A stretch of DNA of 5,979 nt. Source: an uncultured Ruminococcus sp. (lineage in GTDB: Bacteria > Bacillota > Clostridia > Oscillospirales > CAG-272). Both the position numbers and the translations under genes were made by a program. Where the stretch lies: NCBI GenBank assembly GCA_902796505.1, contig CADBPA010000209.1, positions 1 through 5,979 on the forward strand, in the 5' to 3' direction. Positions 1 through 5,979 of the stretch are shown here, piece after piece; position 1 is the first letter of the stretch, and the number at the start of each line of letters is the position of its first letter. The notes under the pieces were generated by a model that did not search any database, had not been told where the DNA came from, and saw only the letters and a list, made by a program, of their open reading frames with translations.

Positions 1-2303
1 GAATAGACCGCCTCGACCGGGCGCGGCAGGATCGTCAGCCGGGCTTGTCCGGCAGGGGGAGCGAGAAGATCCGGATCGTCGGAGGAAAAGACGAGGCGGA
101 CGGCATATTCCCCGGCGCGGCTTCCGCCGCCGCTGACCGAAGCGTGGAGCGCGGCGGGGAGTTCACCGGAATACGCGAGGGTGTGAAATTCTCCGTCGTA
201 AACCGTCTCGCCGTCGGCAAAAACGATCGCGGAAAGATCCGGCGCGACGCGCTCGACCGTGACCGGGACGGGGACCGAAAAGCCGGCGTAGGAGAGCAGG
301 ACCGAGAGATCGCCGAAATGGAGGCGGTCGCCGTTCGGATAGAGGATCTCCAGCGCCGCGGAGGGTAAAAGCGCCGATCGGCCGCTCTCATAGCAGACCT
401 CGGCGATCGCTCCGGACAGATCGAAACTTTCTTTGGCGAAATAAGCCGTTTTCTCCGGCAAAGCGAGCAGACGGATCCCTGCCGGGGGATCGGCGCGGAG
501 CGAAAAGGCGACCGGCTCGGAGAGAAAGGGCAGGACGTCGTCGCTTCCCCCGCACTCGGCGCGGACGTAACAGAGACCGGGCGACGACGGAGGAGAGACA
601 GAAAAAACGCCGGAGAGAGAGGAGGAATAGGTGAAGGTCGGCGTGCCGAACCGAAGCGCCGCGCTCGGGGAGAGTCGATCGGTCAGATAGACCGCCGCGA
701 CGCGGATCGGCTCGGTCAGGCGGTTTTCGGCTTTGCGGATGAAAAACGGAAGGATCGCCGGAGAAGAGCTGCCGTTTTCCCAGACGTAATTTTCGGGATC
801 GGTAAGCGTCAGGGTGACCGGGTACTCGCCGGCATGAGTGCCGGACGGCAGATCGGCGGTATAGAGCGCCGACGGGGAGAGATCCGGAGATTGCGGAAAG
901 GAATTATATTCTTTTTCTGAAATCGTAGGAAATTTCACGGCAGATCTTTGGATTTCGACAAACACCTTCGGCGTTTCGACCTCGACCGTATCGCCGTTCG
1001 CCGAAAAAGTGAGGCGGCAGAAATACTCGCCGGAGTCCGAAACGCTGCGCACCGGGCAGGACCTCGCCGAGGAGACCGGGGCGTTGCCGCGATACCAGAC
1101 GAAGGAGAAAACGCCGGGCTTCCCTGCGCCGTACAAGGGGTGGGAAAGTTCGGTGAACGCAAGATTGCGGCTCTCGCCGTCATACGAAAAAGCGAGCGAG
1201 GAGAGCGAAAAGGCCGGGGGCAGGAGGCGGTAGGAGACCGTGAGATCGAGGTCGGCGAAGGCGGTATCCCCGGCGATCACGCGCGCGCCCGTTCCGTCGG
1301 AGTAGCCCTCGAACGCATAGCCCTCCTTCCTCGGCGGATCGGGGAGCGGAAGCGGACAGCCTGCGTAAAATCCGCTCTCCGCGATCAGCCCCGTCCGGTC
1401 GTAAACGCGGAGCATAAAAGGGCGGCTGACGGCGAGAAAATCCTTCTCGTCCACGCCGTCGGCGGAGGCAAAAAAGGTGAGGGCGAAGGACTCTCCGCGC
1501 TCGTCGTAAAGGGCGATATTCTGTCCGCCCGGCGCGGCGGAGCGAAAGACCGGGGTAAGGCTTCCCCGCGCAAATTCCGCGAGATACCGCACGCGCAGGC
1601 GCTCCTCCCCGGCGTAAGGGGTGCCGTCCGCCGAAAGCGCGATCGGGCGCGAGGTGACGACGTCATAGCCCACACCGCCGATATGCGGCGCGCCGGAGAG
1701 CATCAGCGTGGAGGACGAGCAGACCGCCGCGCCGTAGTCCGAGATGACCTCGCCGCCCGAAATTTTCGCCGTACCGAGCGAGAGAGAAAGCGCCGGCTCT
1801 TCCCCGAAGGAAACAAGGCTTCCGCTTTGCAGGGCGAGCGAGGCTTGCGCCGAATAATCGAGGAGCGCGCCGCCGCGTTCCCCTCGGACGCGGCTTCCCT
1901 GCAGGATCGCCTCTCCGCTTTTGACGCGTAGGGCGAGGTCCTCGGAATCGAGCGTGAGACCTGTGAGGCAGACCTTTCCGCGCTCCACGGTCAGGCTGCC
2001 GGTGAGCGTGAGGCTGCCGGAGAGCGTCAGGTCGCGGTCGACCGAAAGTTCCCCGCCGCGCACCGAGCGAAAGACGAGCGACGAGCCGGGGGAAAGATAA
2101 GAGAGCGCCGAGGTCAGATCGGCGGTCTGCGCGATCGGGATCTCGCCGTCCGGCGCGGCACGGCAGAGCGAAAAGGCGCCGAAATCGCCGTCCAGATAAT
2201 AGAGCGGCGCCGCCTCGTCCGCAGAACAGCGGAGCGCGAAAACCGCGAAGGCAAGCGCAAAAAACAGGATCAACGCGATCCCGTATCGGAGATGTGTTTT
2301 CAT
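1..2303 (-). CDS. Large secreted repeat protein with beta-helix-like and Ig-like domains (partial, C-terminus off left edge)
   Basis: The frame is open from ATG 2303 to the left edge: 767 codons with no stop, so the C-terminus and any cell-wall anchor are not visible. Residues 1-28 form a Sec signal peptide: Lys2 and Arg6, a hydrophobic core at about 8-24, then Cys-Ser-Ala before Asp29. There is no convincing lipobox. Residues about 30-215 are rich in short LTLSGS-like and GG-turn repeats, as in right-handed beta-helix proteins. Residues about 317-359 (PLPDPP, KEGYAFEGY) resemble a Listeria-Bacteroides (InlB B-repeat) unit. Residues about 360-603 hold Ig-like modules, one with FSYDGE, one with YPVTLTLTDPENYVWENG followed by RKAEN, and one with FGTPTFTYS. 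Residues about 606-683 resemble a group 3 bacterial Ig domain (PEKTAYF, FDLSG). About 683 onward is an MBG/YDG-type module (ETVYDGEFHTLAYSG, GEYAV). The likely role is a cell-surface or adhesin-like protein, but the ligand is unknown. A good ribosome site and promoter support the start. Secretion is fairly sure; exact domain names are less so. Confidence 0.85.
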   Translation of the reverse strand, partial: MKTHLRYGIALILFFALAFAVFALRCSADEAAPLYYLDGDFGAFSLCRAAPDGEIPIAQTADLTSALSYLSPGSSLVFRSVRGGELSVDRDLTLSGSLTLTGSLTVERGKVCLTGLTLDSEDLALRVKSGEAILQGSRVRGERGGALLDYSAQASLALQSGSLVSFGEEPALSLSLGTAKISGGEVISDYGAAVCSSSTLMLSGAPHIGGVGYDVVTSRPIALSADGTPYAGEERLRVRYLAEFARGSLTPVFRSAAPGGQNIALYDERGESFALTFFASADGVDEKDFLAVSRPFMLRVYDRTGLIAESGFYAGCPLPLPDPPRKEGYAFEGYSDGTGARVIAGDTAFADLDLTVSYRLLPPAFSLSSLAFSYDGESRNLAFTELSHPLYGAGKPGVFSFVWYRGNAPVSSARSCPVRSVSDSGEYFCRLTFSANGDTVEVETPKVFVEIQRSAVKFPTISEKEYNSFPQSPDLSPSALYTADLPSGTHAGEYPVTLTLTDPENYVWENGSSSPAILPFFIRKAENRLTEPIRVAAVYLTDRLSPSAALRFGTPTFTYSSSLSGVFSVSPPSSPGLCYVRAECGGSDDVLPFLSEPVAFSLRADPPAGIRLLALPEKTAYFAKESFDLSGAIAEVCYESGRSALLPSAALEILYPNGDRLHFGDLSVLLSYAGFSVPVPVTVERVAPDLSAIVFADGETVYDGEFHTLAYSGELPAALHASVSGGGSRAGEYAVRLVFSSDDPDLLAPPAGQARLTILPRPVEAVY
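1990..2031 (-). repeat. 18-bp tandem repeat inside the secreted-protein gene, about 2.3 copies
   Basis: Units 1990-2007 and 2008-2025 differ at only two positions, and a partial third copy follows to 2031. In the minus-strand reading they encode LTLSGS, LTLTGS and LTV from residue 92 on. The 18-bp period keeps the frame, so copy-number change would add or remove six-residue beta-strand steps. This fits the beta-helix-like character of the N-terminal region. Confidence 0.75.
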
Positions 2304-2309
2304 AGGTTG

Positions 2310-2316
2310 TCCCCTT
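2310..2316 (-). promoter_or_regulatory. Ribosome binding site of the secreted-protein gene
   Basis: On the minus strand AAGGGGA lies six bases before ATG 2303. It is preceded by an A-rich stretch, and no competing start codon is equally well placed. It fixes the start of the signal peptide. Confidence 0.75.
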
Positions 2317-2335
2317 TTTCTGGATTTCGGATATG

Positions 2336-2364
2336 ATTTTAGCACGCTCCGAAGAGAATGGCAA
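2336..2364 (-). promoter_or_regulatory. Vegetative sigma-A promoter of the secreted-protein gene
   Basis: On the minus strand the -35 box is TTGCCA (2364-2359) and the -10 box is TAAAAT (2341-2336), separated by exactly 17 bases. TGC directly before the -10 box gives an extended -10. The predicted start is near 2329, leaving a leader of about 26 bases. The MATE terminator lies just upstream, so the secreted-protein gene is probably transcribed on its own. Confidence 0.8.
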
Positions 2365-2410
2365 GGGGAAAAGACCGGGGAGATTTCGCGGAATGCGACA
2401 GGATCTTCGC

Positions 2411-2450
2411 AAAAAGAAAGGCGCTCCCCGGAATACGCCGCGGGGAGCGC
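2411..2450 (-). terminator. Intrinsic terminator of the MATE gene
   Basis: On the minus strand a perfect 10-bp GC-rich stem (arms 2441-2450 and 2421-2430, GCGCTCCCCG with its complement, loop of 10) is followed by CTTTCTTTTT (2420-2411). It begins 24 bases after the MATE stop codon. It insulates the downstream secreted-protein promoter from MATE transcription. Confidence 0.88.
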
Positions 2451-2454
2451 AGAT

Positions 2455-2470
2455 CCGCGAAAATTCGCGG
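2455..2470 (-). other. Short hairpin between the MATE stop and its terminator
   Basis: CCGCGAA, two A bases, TTCGCGG forms an inverted repeat, which as RNA gives a six-pair stem with a four-base loop. It starts four bases after the MATE stop codon and has no U-tract, so it is not itself a terminator. It may act as a 3' mRNA stabilising stem stacked on the terminator; this role is inferred. Confidence 0.45.
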
Positions 2471-2474
2471 AGGA

Positions 2475-3884
2475 TCACGCGATATCTTTTTTCTCATCCG
2501 AGCGGATGAGGCGCTTTTTCGAGAGCGGAACTTTCGCGTAATAGATCGCCAGAACGGCGCTGCAGAGCAGCCATCCGGCGGGATAGCCGAGCGCGATCGG
2601 AATGACGGCGCCGGGGAGCAGGCGGGAGAAGGCGAAGAGGTAGATCTGCCGGAAGAGGACGAACGAGAGGAGCATGACGTACATCGGCACGCGGCTGTTC
2701 CCCGCGCCGCGCAGAGCGCCGGCATAGATCTGATTGACGCAGCAGAGGACGTAGAAAGGCGAGATCCAGCGCAAAAACAGCGAGCCGTAGGCGATCACCT
2801 CGGATCGATCGTTGAAAAACGCGACGAGTGGCTCCGGAAAGATCAGAACCGGGATCATCAGGATCACCGCGGAGAGGATCGAGATGAAAAGCCCGATCGA
2901 AACGCCGCGTTTGGCGCGCGCCTCGTCCCCTTTTCCGAGATTCTGCCCGACAAAGGTCGTGACGGCGAGGGCGATCGACTGCATCGGAAGCAGGATCAGC
3001 GGATCGATCTTCGAGTACGCCGTCCAGCCGGACATACAGTCGGTGCCGAAATCGTTGATATAGGACTGAACGAAGATGTTGGAGAAGCTGGTGATCGCCA
3101 CTTGGATCGCGACCGGGAAGCCGACCGTGACGATCTGCCGCAGCGTCGGCAGGACAAAGCGCGTTTTGCGGAAGGTATAGCGGACGCAGTTCTTCGCCGT
3201 CGCAAGCGTGATCAGGACGAGGATGGCGGAGATTCCCTGCGCGATGATCGTGGCGTACGCCACCCCGGCGACGCCCATATGAAAAACGAGGACGAACAGA
3301 AGGTCAAGCCCGGTGTTGACGAGCGAGGAGACGATGAGGAAGAGGAAGGGCTTCTGCGAATCGCCGACCGCGCGCAGGATCCCGGCGCCCATATTATAGA
3401 TCATCAGCCCGACCGCGCCGGAAAAATAGATGGTCAGATAGGTTTTCGCCTCCGGAAGCGATTCTTCGGGCGTATTCATCAGGGAAAGCATCGCGGGAGT
3501 CATCAGGATACCGGCGGCGGTGAAGACGACGGCGAGAAGAAAGGTGAGCGCCATGGCGGTATGCACCGTGTCGGAGACCTTCTTCTCATCCCCCGCGCCG
3601 TAATACTGCGAGATCACGACGCCGGCGCCGGTGGCAAGACCGGTGAAGAAACCGATGAGAAGATTGATGATGGGGCTGACGGTGCCGACCGCGGAAAAGG
3701 CTTCGTTGCTGACGAAGTTGCCGACCACCCAGGTATCGACGGTATTATAGAATTGCTGAAAGAGGTAGCCGAGCAAAAGCGGCAGGGAGAACGAGAGGAT
3801 ATGGCGGACGATGCTTCCCTCGGTCATATCCACGTCGCCGCGGCCGCCGGCGATGCGGGCAAAGAATTGTTTGACGGATGACAT
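2475..3884 (-). CDS. MATE-family multidrug/metabolite efflux transporter
   Basis: This is a 469-residue inner-membrane antiporter of the MatE family, the usual length for about 12 transmembrane helices. Family members export cationic drugs or metabolites in exchange for Na+ or H+; the substrate cannot be read here. The N-terminus carries the typical DMTEGSI (19-25) followed by the first helix with FSLPLLLGYLFQQFYNTVD and VVGNFV (32-58). The two MatE halves are visible as paired motifs: GILRAVGDSQKP (168-179) against GALRGAGNSRVP (389-400), and ISQYYGAGDEKK (91-102) against VGQNLGKGDEAR (312-323). The tail is basic and charged (KKRLIRSDEKKD). ATG 3884 is chosen, but no clear ribosome site precedes it. 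An upstream TTG at 3920 would add 12 basic residues, and ATG 3827 would cut off the conserved DMTEG Asp. The gene is divergent from the GH127 gene and has its own promoter and terminator. Confidence 0.93.
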   Translation of the reverse strand: MSSVKQFFARIAGGRGDVDMTEGSIVRHILSFSLPLLLGYLFQQFYNTVDTWVVGNFVSNEAFSAVGTVSPIINLLIGFFTGLATGAGVVISQYYGAGDEKKVSDTVHTAMALTFLLAVVFTAAGILMTPAMLSLMNTPEESLPEAKTYLTIYFSGAVGLMIYNMGAGILRAVGDSQKPFLFLIVSSLVNTGLDLLFVLVFHMGVAGVAYATIIAQGISAILVLITLATAKNCVRYTFRKTRFVLPTLRQIVTVGFPVAIQVAITSFSNIFVQSYINDFGTDCMSGWTAYSKIDPLILLPMQSIALAVTTFVGQNLGKGDEARAKRGVSIGLFISILSAVILMIPVLIFPEPLVAFFNDRSEVIAYGSLFLRWISPFYVLCCVNQIYAGALRGAGNSRVPMYVMLLSFVLFRQIYLFAFSRLLPGAVIPIALGYPAGWLLCSAVLAIYYAKVPLSKKRLIRSDEKKDIA

Positions 3885-3947
3885 ACGATCTGAAAGCAAG
3901 CGCCGGCGGAGACGGTGCAAAAAATCGGATTTTTTTCCGAGCGGGAC

Positions 3948-3976
3948 TTGCTTTTTTTCCTTTATTGTTATATAAT
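3948..3976 (+). promoter_or_regulatory. Sigma-A promoter of the GH127 gene
   Basis: TTGCTT (3948-3953) and TATAAT (3971-3976) are separated by exactly 17 bases. The predicted start is near 3983, giving a leader of about 57 bases. Its downstream side overlaps the -10 box of the opposing MATE promoter. Confidence 0.8.
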
Positions 3977-3983
3977 GGGGATA

Positions 3984-4012
3984 CCGGAAAATATTATACT
4001 CTCTTTTTCCGG
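3984..4012. repeat. 8-bp inverted repeat in the MATE/GH127 control region
   Basis: CCGGAAAA (3984-3991) and TTTTCCGG (4005-4012) are perfect inverted copies 13 bases apart. The right arm is also half of the palindrome at 4003-4018. The repeat spans the -10 box and much of the spacer of the MATE promoter, and it would form a stem at the extreme 5' end of the GH127 mRNA. It could be paired operator half-sites or an mRNA leader stem. Confidence 0.55.
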
Positions 4013-4021
4013 AAAAAGCAA
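3993..4021 (-). promoter_or_regulatory. Sigma-A promoter of the MATE gene
   Basis: On the minus strand TTGCTT (4021-4016) and TATAAT (3998-3993) are 17 bases apart, the same boxes and spacing as the GH127 promoter. The predicted start is near 3986, leaving a leader of about 100 bases before ATG 3884. The spacer contains most of a perfect palindrome. Confidence 0.75.
4003..4018. promoter_or_regulatory. 16-bp perfect palindrome, candidate operator
   Basis: CTTTTTCCGGAAAAAG equals its own reverse complement. It covers the -35-proximal part of the MATE promoter spacer and the last three bases of that -35 box, and it lies about 20 bases downstream of the predicted GH127 start. A dimeric regulator bound here would block MATE initiation and could roadblock GH127 transcription. 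No regulator gene is in the window, so the binding protein is unknown. Confidence 0.5.
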
Positions 4022-4028
4022 TAGCTGC

Positions 4029-4033
4029 GGAGG
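4029..4033 (+). promoter_or_regulatory. Ribosome binding site of the GH127 gene
   Basis: GGAGG lies six bases before ATG 4040, a near-ideal site that fixes this start. Confidence 0.85.
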
Positions 4034-4039
4034 ATTTTT

Positions 4040-5833
4040 ATGAAAAAGACAGCGCTTGGGAACGTGCGCGTCACCGGCGGGTTCTGGAAAGAAAAGCAGG
4101 ACCTGAACCGAAAGGTGACGATCGGGGCGGTATACGACCGGTTTTACGACACCGGGAGAGTGACGGCGTTTTCCTTCAACTGGAAGGCGGGCGAGCCGAA
4201 CAAACCGCATATTTTCTGGGACTCGGATATTGCCAAATGGATGGAAGGCGCCGCCTATCTGCTCGGCGAGCGATGGGACGAGGAGCTTTCCGCGAAGGTG
4301 GAATGGCTGATCGACCGCATCGAGGAGCATCAGGAGCCGGACGGCTATTTCAACATCTATTATACCGTCGTGGAGCCGGGGCGGCGATTCACCAATCGCG
4401 GCTATCACGAGCTTTACTGCGCCGGGCATCTGATCGAGGCGGCGATCGCCTACTATGAGGCGACCGGGCGCGACCGTTTTCTTCACCTGATGGAGAAATA
4501 CGCCGATCTCATCTACAGAGTTTTTCTTGTGGAAAAGTCCGCCGCGTTCCGCACGCCGGGACACGAGGAGCTGGAACTTGCCCTGATCCGCCTCTTTCGG
4601 CTGACCGGGGAGAAAAAGTGGTTTGAGCTGGCGAAGTATTTCCTCGAAGAGCGCGGAAATCCGCCGGAGGACAACGGCTATGCGCAGAGCCATCTGCCGA
4701 TCCGCAGACAGACGGAGGCGGTCGGGCACGCGGTGCGCGCCGGGTATCTTTACACGGCGATGGCGGAATACGCCGCCGAGACAGGCGACGAAGAACTGAT
4801 GGCGACCTGCCGGGCGCTTTTGCGGGACATCACCGAGCGGAAGATGTATCTGAGCGGCGGCATCGGGCAAAGCTATATGGGGGAGGCGTTCACCATTCCC
4901 TACGATCTGCCGGACGCGACGGCGTACAACGAGACCTGCGCCTCGATTTCGATGATCCTTTTCGCGGACGCTTTGGCGGAGAGCGACAACGACGCGCGCT
5001 ACGCCGATCTGATCGAGCGCGAGATGTACAACGGAATGCTGCCGGGGCTTTCGCTCTCCGGGGACGCCTTCTTTTATGAAAATCCGCTGGAGATCGTGCT
5101 TTCGGATCGGACGAAGCATATTCATCTTCCGAACAACGAGCAGGAGAGACTGCCGATCACACAGCGCAAAAAGGTCTTTGACTGCTCCTGCTGCCCGCCG
5201 AACCTCAACCGGATGATCGCCGGGATCGGACGGTATTTTTACGCGAAGGACGGCGAGACCTATTTCGTCAATCAATTCGCAGATTCGGTCTTTACCGAAG
5301 AAGACCGCAAAATCGAGGTGAAAACCGACTATCCGGCGGACGGCGGCGTCGAGATCCGATGCGAAAATATTCCGCGCCTCGCGGTGCGGATGCCGGGCTG
5401 GTGCAGACGCGTGACGGCGAGCGCCGCTTACAAAAAGGAAAAAGGCTATTTGATCTTCGACCGTCCGGGCGTCATTTCCCTGCGTTTTTCGATGCCGCCG
5501 CGCTTGGTTTTCGCCGACGCGCGTGTGCGGAGCTATCACGGAAAATGCGCCCTGATGCGCGGTCCGATCCTCTACGCGCTCGAAGCGATCGACAATGGAG
5601 AAAATCTTCAGGCGATCGGGATCGGGAGCGTGAAAGGCGCGAAGATCTGCAAGGACGACCGCTTCGATCACCCGACGATCCGGCTGAACGGCTACCGGGA
5701 ACTTCCCGGAAAGGCGCTCTACATGAGCCGACCGCCGAAGCGCAAAGAGACCGAGCTTCTCTTCATTCCCTACGCCGATTTTGCCAACCGGGGCGAGAGC
5801 GATATGACCGTCTGGGTAAGGTACGAAAAATAA
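4040..5833 (+). CDS. GH127 (DUF1680) glycoside hydrolase, probable beta-L-arabinofuranosidase
   Basis: The product is 597 residues with no signal peptide, so it should be cytoplasmic and act on imported small arabinosides. In the family, HypBA1 of Bifidobacterium longum releases beta-L-arabinofuranose with a cysteine nucleophile in a zinc site (Glu338, Cys340, Cys417, Cys418; acid/base Glu322). All have counterparts here: NETC gives Glu298 and Cys300, CSCCPPN gives Cys384 (nucleophile) and Cys385, and Glu282 in GEAFTIPYD sits the same 16 residues before the zinc Glu. The catalytic (alpha/alpha)6 barrel spans about residues 5-400, with WDSDIAKWMEGAAYLL (60-75), EPDGYFNIYY (99-108), HELYCAGHLIEA (123-134) and GHAVRAGYL (229-237). 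Beta-sandwich domains follow to the end. It is somewhat shorter than HypBA1 (658). Family assignment is firm, but exact substrate is not: some GH127 members cleave other sugars, for example the aceric-acid linkage of rhamnogalacturonan II. It is a single-gene unit divergent from the MATE gene. Confidence 0.94.
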   Translation: MKKTALGNVRVTGGFWKEKQDLNRKVTIGAVYDRFYDTGRVTAFSFNWKAGEPNKPHIFWDSDIAKWMEGAAYLLGERWDEELSAKVEWLIDRIEEHQEPDGYFNIYYTVVEPGRRFTNRGYHELYCAGHLIEAAIAYYEATGRDRFLHLMEKYADLIYRVFLVEKSAAFRTPGHEELELALIRLFRLTGEKKWFELAKYFLEERGNPPEDNGYAQSHLPIRRQTEAVGHAVRAGYLYTAMAEYAAETGDEELMATCRALLRDITERKMYLSGGIGQSYMGEAFTIPYDLPDATAYNETCASISMILFADALAESDNDARYADLIEREMYNGMLPGLSLSGDAFFYENPLEIVLSDRTKHIHLPNNEQERLPITQRKKVFDCSCCPPNLNRMIAGIGRYFYAKDGETYFVNQFADSVFTEEDRKIEVKTDYPADGGVEIRCENIPRLAVRMPGWCRRVTASAAYKKEKGYLIFDRPGVISLRFSMPPRLVFADARVRSYHGKCALMRGPILYALEAIDNGENLQAIGIGSVKGAKICKDDRFDHPTIRLNGYRELPGKALYMSRPPKRKETELLFIPYADFANRGESDMTVWVRYEK

Positions 5834-5835
5834 GC

Positions 5836-5869
5836 AAAGCGCCTCCTTCCGGCGAAGGGGGCGCTTTTT
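5836..5869 (+). terminator. Intrinsic terminator of the GH127 gene, possibly bidirectional
   Basis: AAAGCGCCTCCTT (5836-5848) pairs with AAGGGGGCGCTTT (5855-5867) through 13 pairs including one G-T, with a six-base loop CCGGCG. The T-run goes on to 5869. It starts two bases after the stop codon. Read on the minus strand the stem is followed by TTTGCTTATTTTT, so it could also stop transcription entering from the right. Confidence 0.88.
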
Positions 5870-5923
5870 GCGTGAACAAAAATCGGGAGAGCGGAGTCTG
5901 CCGCAGGCTGCGGGCAAAACGTG

Positions 5924-5979
5924 TCAGCGCAAAATGCGTCTCAGCGCATTGCGTTCCGCAAAAAGGCGATCGGAAAACC
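5924..5979 (-). CDS. Possible C-terminal tail of a converging gene (partial)
   Basis: One minus-strand frame is open from the right edge to TGA at 5926-5924 and reads FSDRLFAERNALRRILR, a charged, helix-like tail. It would converge on the GH127 gene, which fits the bidirectional look of the terminator at 5836-5869. Eighteen codons are too few for any identification, and chance openness in GC-rich DNA is likely enough that this remains tentative. The rest of 5870-5979 shows no supported feature. Confidence 0.25.
   Translation of the reverse strand, partial: FSDRLFAERNALRRILR

Noticed and set aside
948..1931. Plus-strand open frame of 327 codons within the secreted-protein gene
   Set aside because: It is a basic, Arg-rich low-information sequence antisense to a continuous coding frame with clear Ig-like motifs.
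1663..2478. Minus-strand open frame of 271 codons overlapping the start of the secreted-protein gene
   Set aside because: It is in a different frame from the signal-peptide-bearing gene, spans the MATE terminator and the promoter, and is Arg-rich with no domain.
2358..3881. Plus-strand open frame of 507 codons opposite the MATE gene
   Set aside because: The product is an Arg/Asp/Glu/Gly-rich string with no hydrophobic core, as expected for the complement of a membrane-protein gene. It starts inside the secreted-protein promoter and has no ribosome site.
3919..3939. A-run, CGG, T-run dyad that looks like a terminator
   Set aside because: The stem is almost all A-T with no GC-rich base, so it is unlikely to terminate transcription in either direction. 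It is described instead as part of the MATE leader.
3968..5917. Minus-strand open frame of 649 codons opposite the whole GH127 gene
   Set aside because: It is the antisense shadow of a well-supported family member in GC-rich DNA, where sense codons TTA, CTA and TCA are rare. The predicted product has no recognisable domain, is rich in Arg, His and Pro, and runs through the GH127 promoter and terminator.
5872..5979. GTG-initiated plus-strand frame open to the right edge
   Set aside because: It has no ribosome site, follows a terminator directly with no promoter, and the Cys/Arg-rich reading does not look like a protein start.
1..5979. Very frequent GATC and CGATCG tetramer/hexamer sites
   Set aside because: They fall mostly inside genes and are explained by heavy use of ATC and GAT codons next to C- or G-rich codons. 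There is no clustering that would suggest an origin or methylation-controlled site.

Overview
The window looks like a chromosomal segment from a GC-rich, gut-type member of the Bacillota (Clostridia). This is an inference, not a database result. It rests on three things: consensus vegetative promoters (TTGnnn, 17 bases, TATAAT) and GGAGG-type ribosome sites, a secreted protein built from Ig-like and Listeria-Bacteroides-type repeats of the sort common in clostridia, and a GH127-family glycosidase next to a MATE exporter. No phage, IS, CRISPR, tRNA or rRNA signature was seen.

Layout from left to right. Positions 1-2303 (minus strand) hold the first 767 codons of a large secreted protein. It has a signal peptide, a beta-helix-like N-terminal region, one InlB B-repeat-like unit and a string of Ig-like domains, and it runs off the left edge. 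Its own strong promoter (2336-2364) and ribosome site lie just upstream. Next come an intrinsic terminator (2411-2450) and a complete MATE-family efflux gene (2475-3884, minus strand). The 155-base AT-rich gap 3885-4039 separates the MATE gene from a divergent GH127 gene (4040-5833, plus strand), a predicted cytoplasmic beta-L-arabinofuranosidase with its whole cysteine/zinc active site intact. That gene ends in a strong, possibly bidirectional terminator. The last 110 bases hold at most the tail of a converging minus-strand gene.

The most unusual structure is the MATE/GH127 control region. The two promoters are arranged face to face and are perfectly symmetric: both have TTGCTT, a 17-base spacer and TATAAT, and the two -10 boxes are 16 bases apart. 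Each polymerase must therefore occupy and transcribe through the other's promoter. A 16-bp perfect palindrome fills most of the spacer of the MATE promoter and also lies in the GH127 leader. This suggests mutually exclusive or jointly repressed expression of the exporter and the glycosidase. Function in sugar use is inferred from GH127 only. The secreted protein appears to be a separate transcription unit. I do not see strong evidence for a wholly new system in this window.
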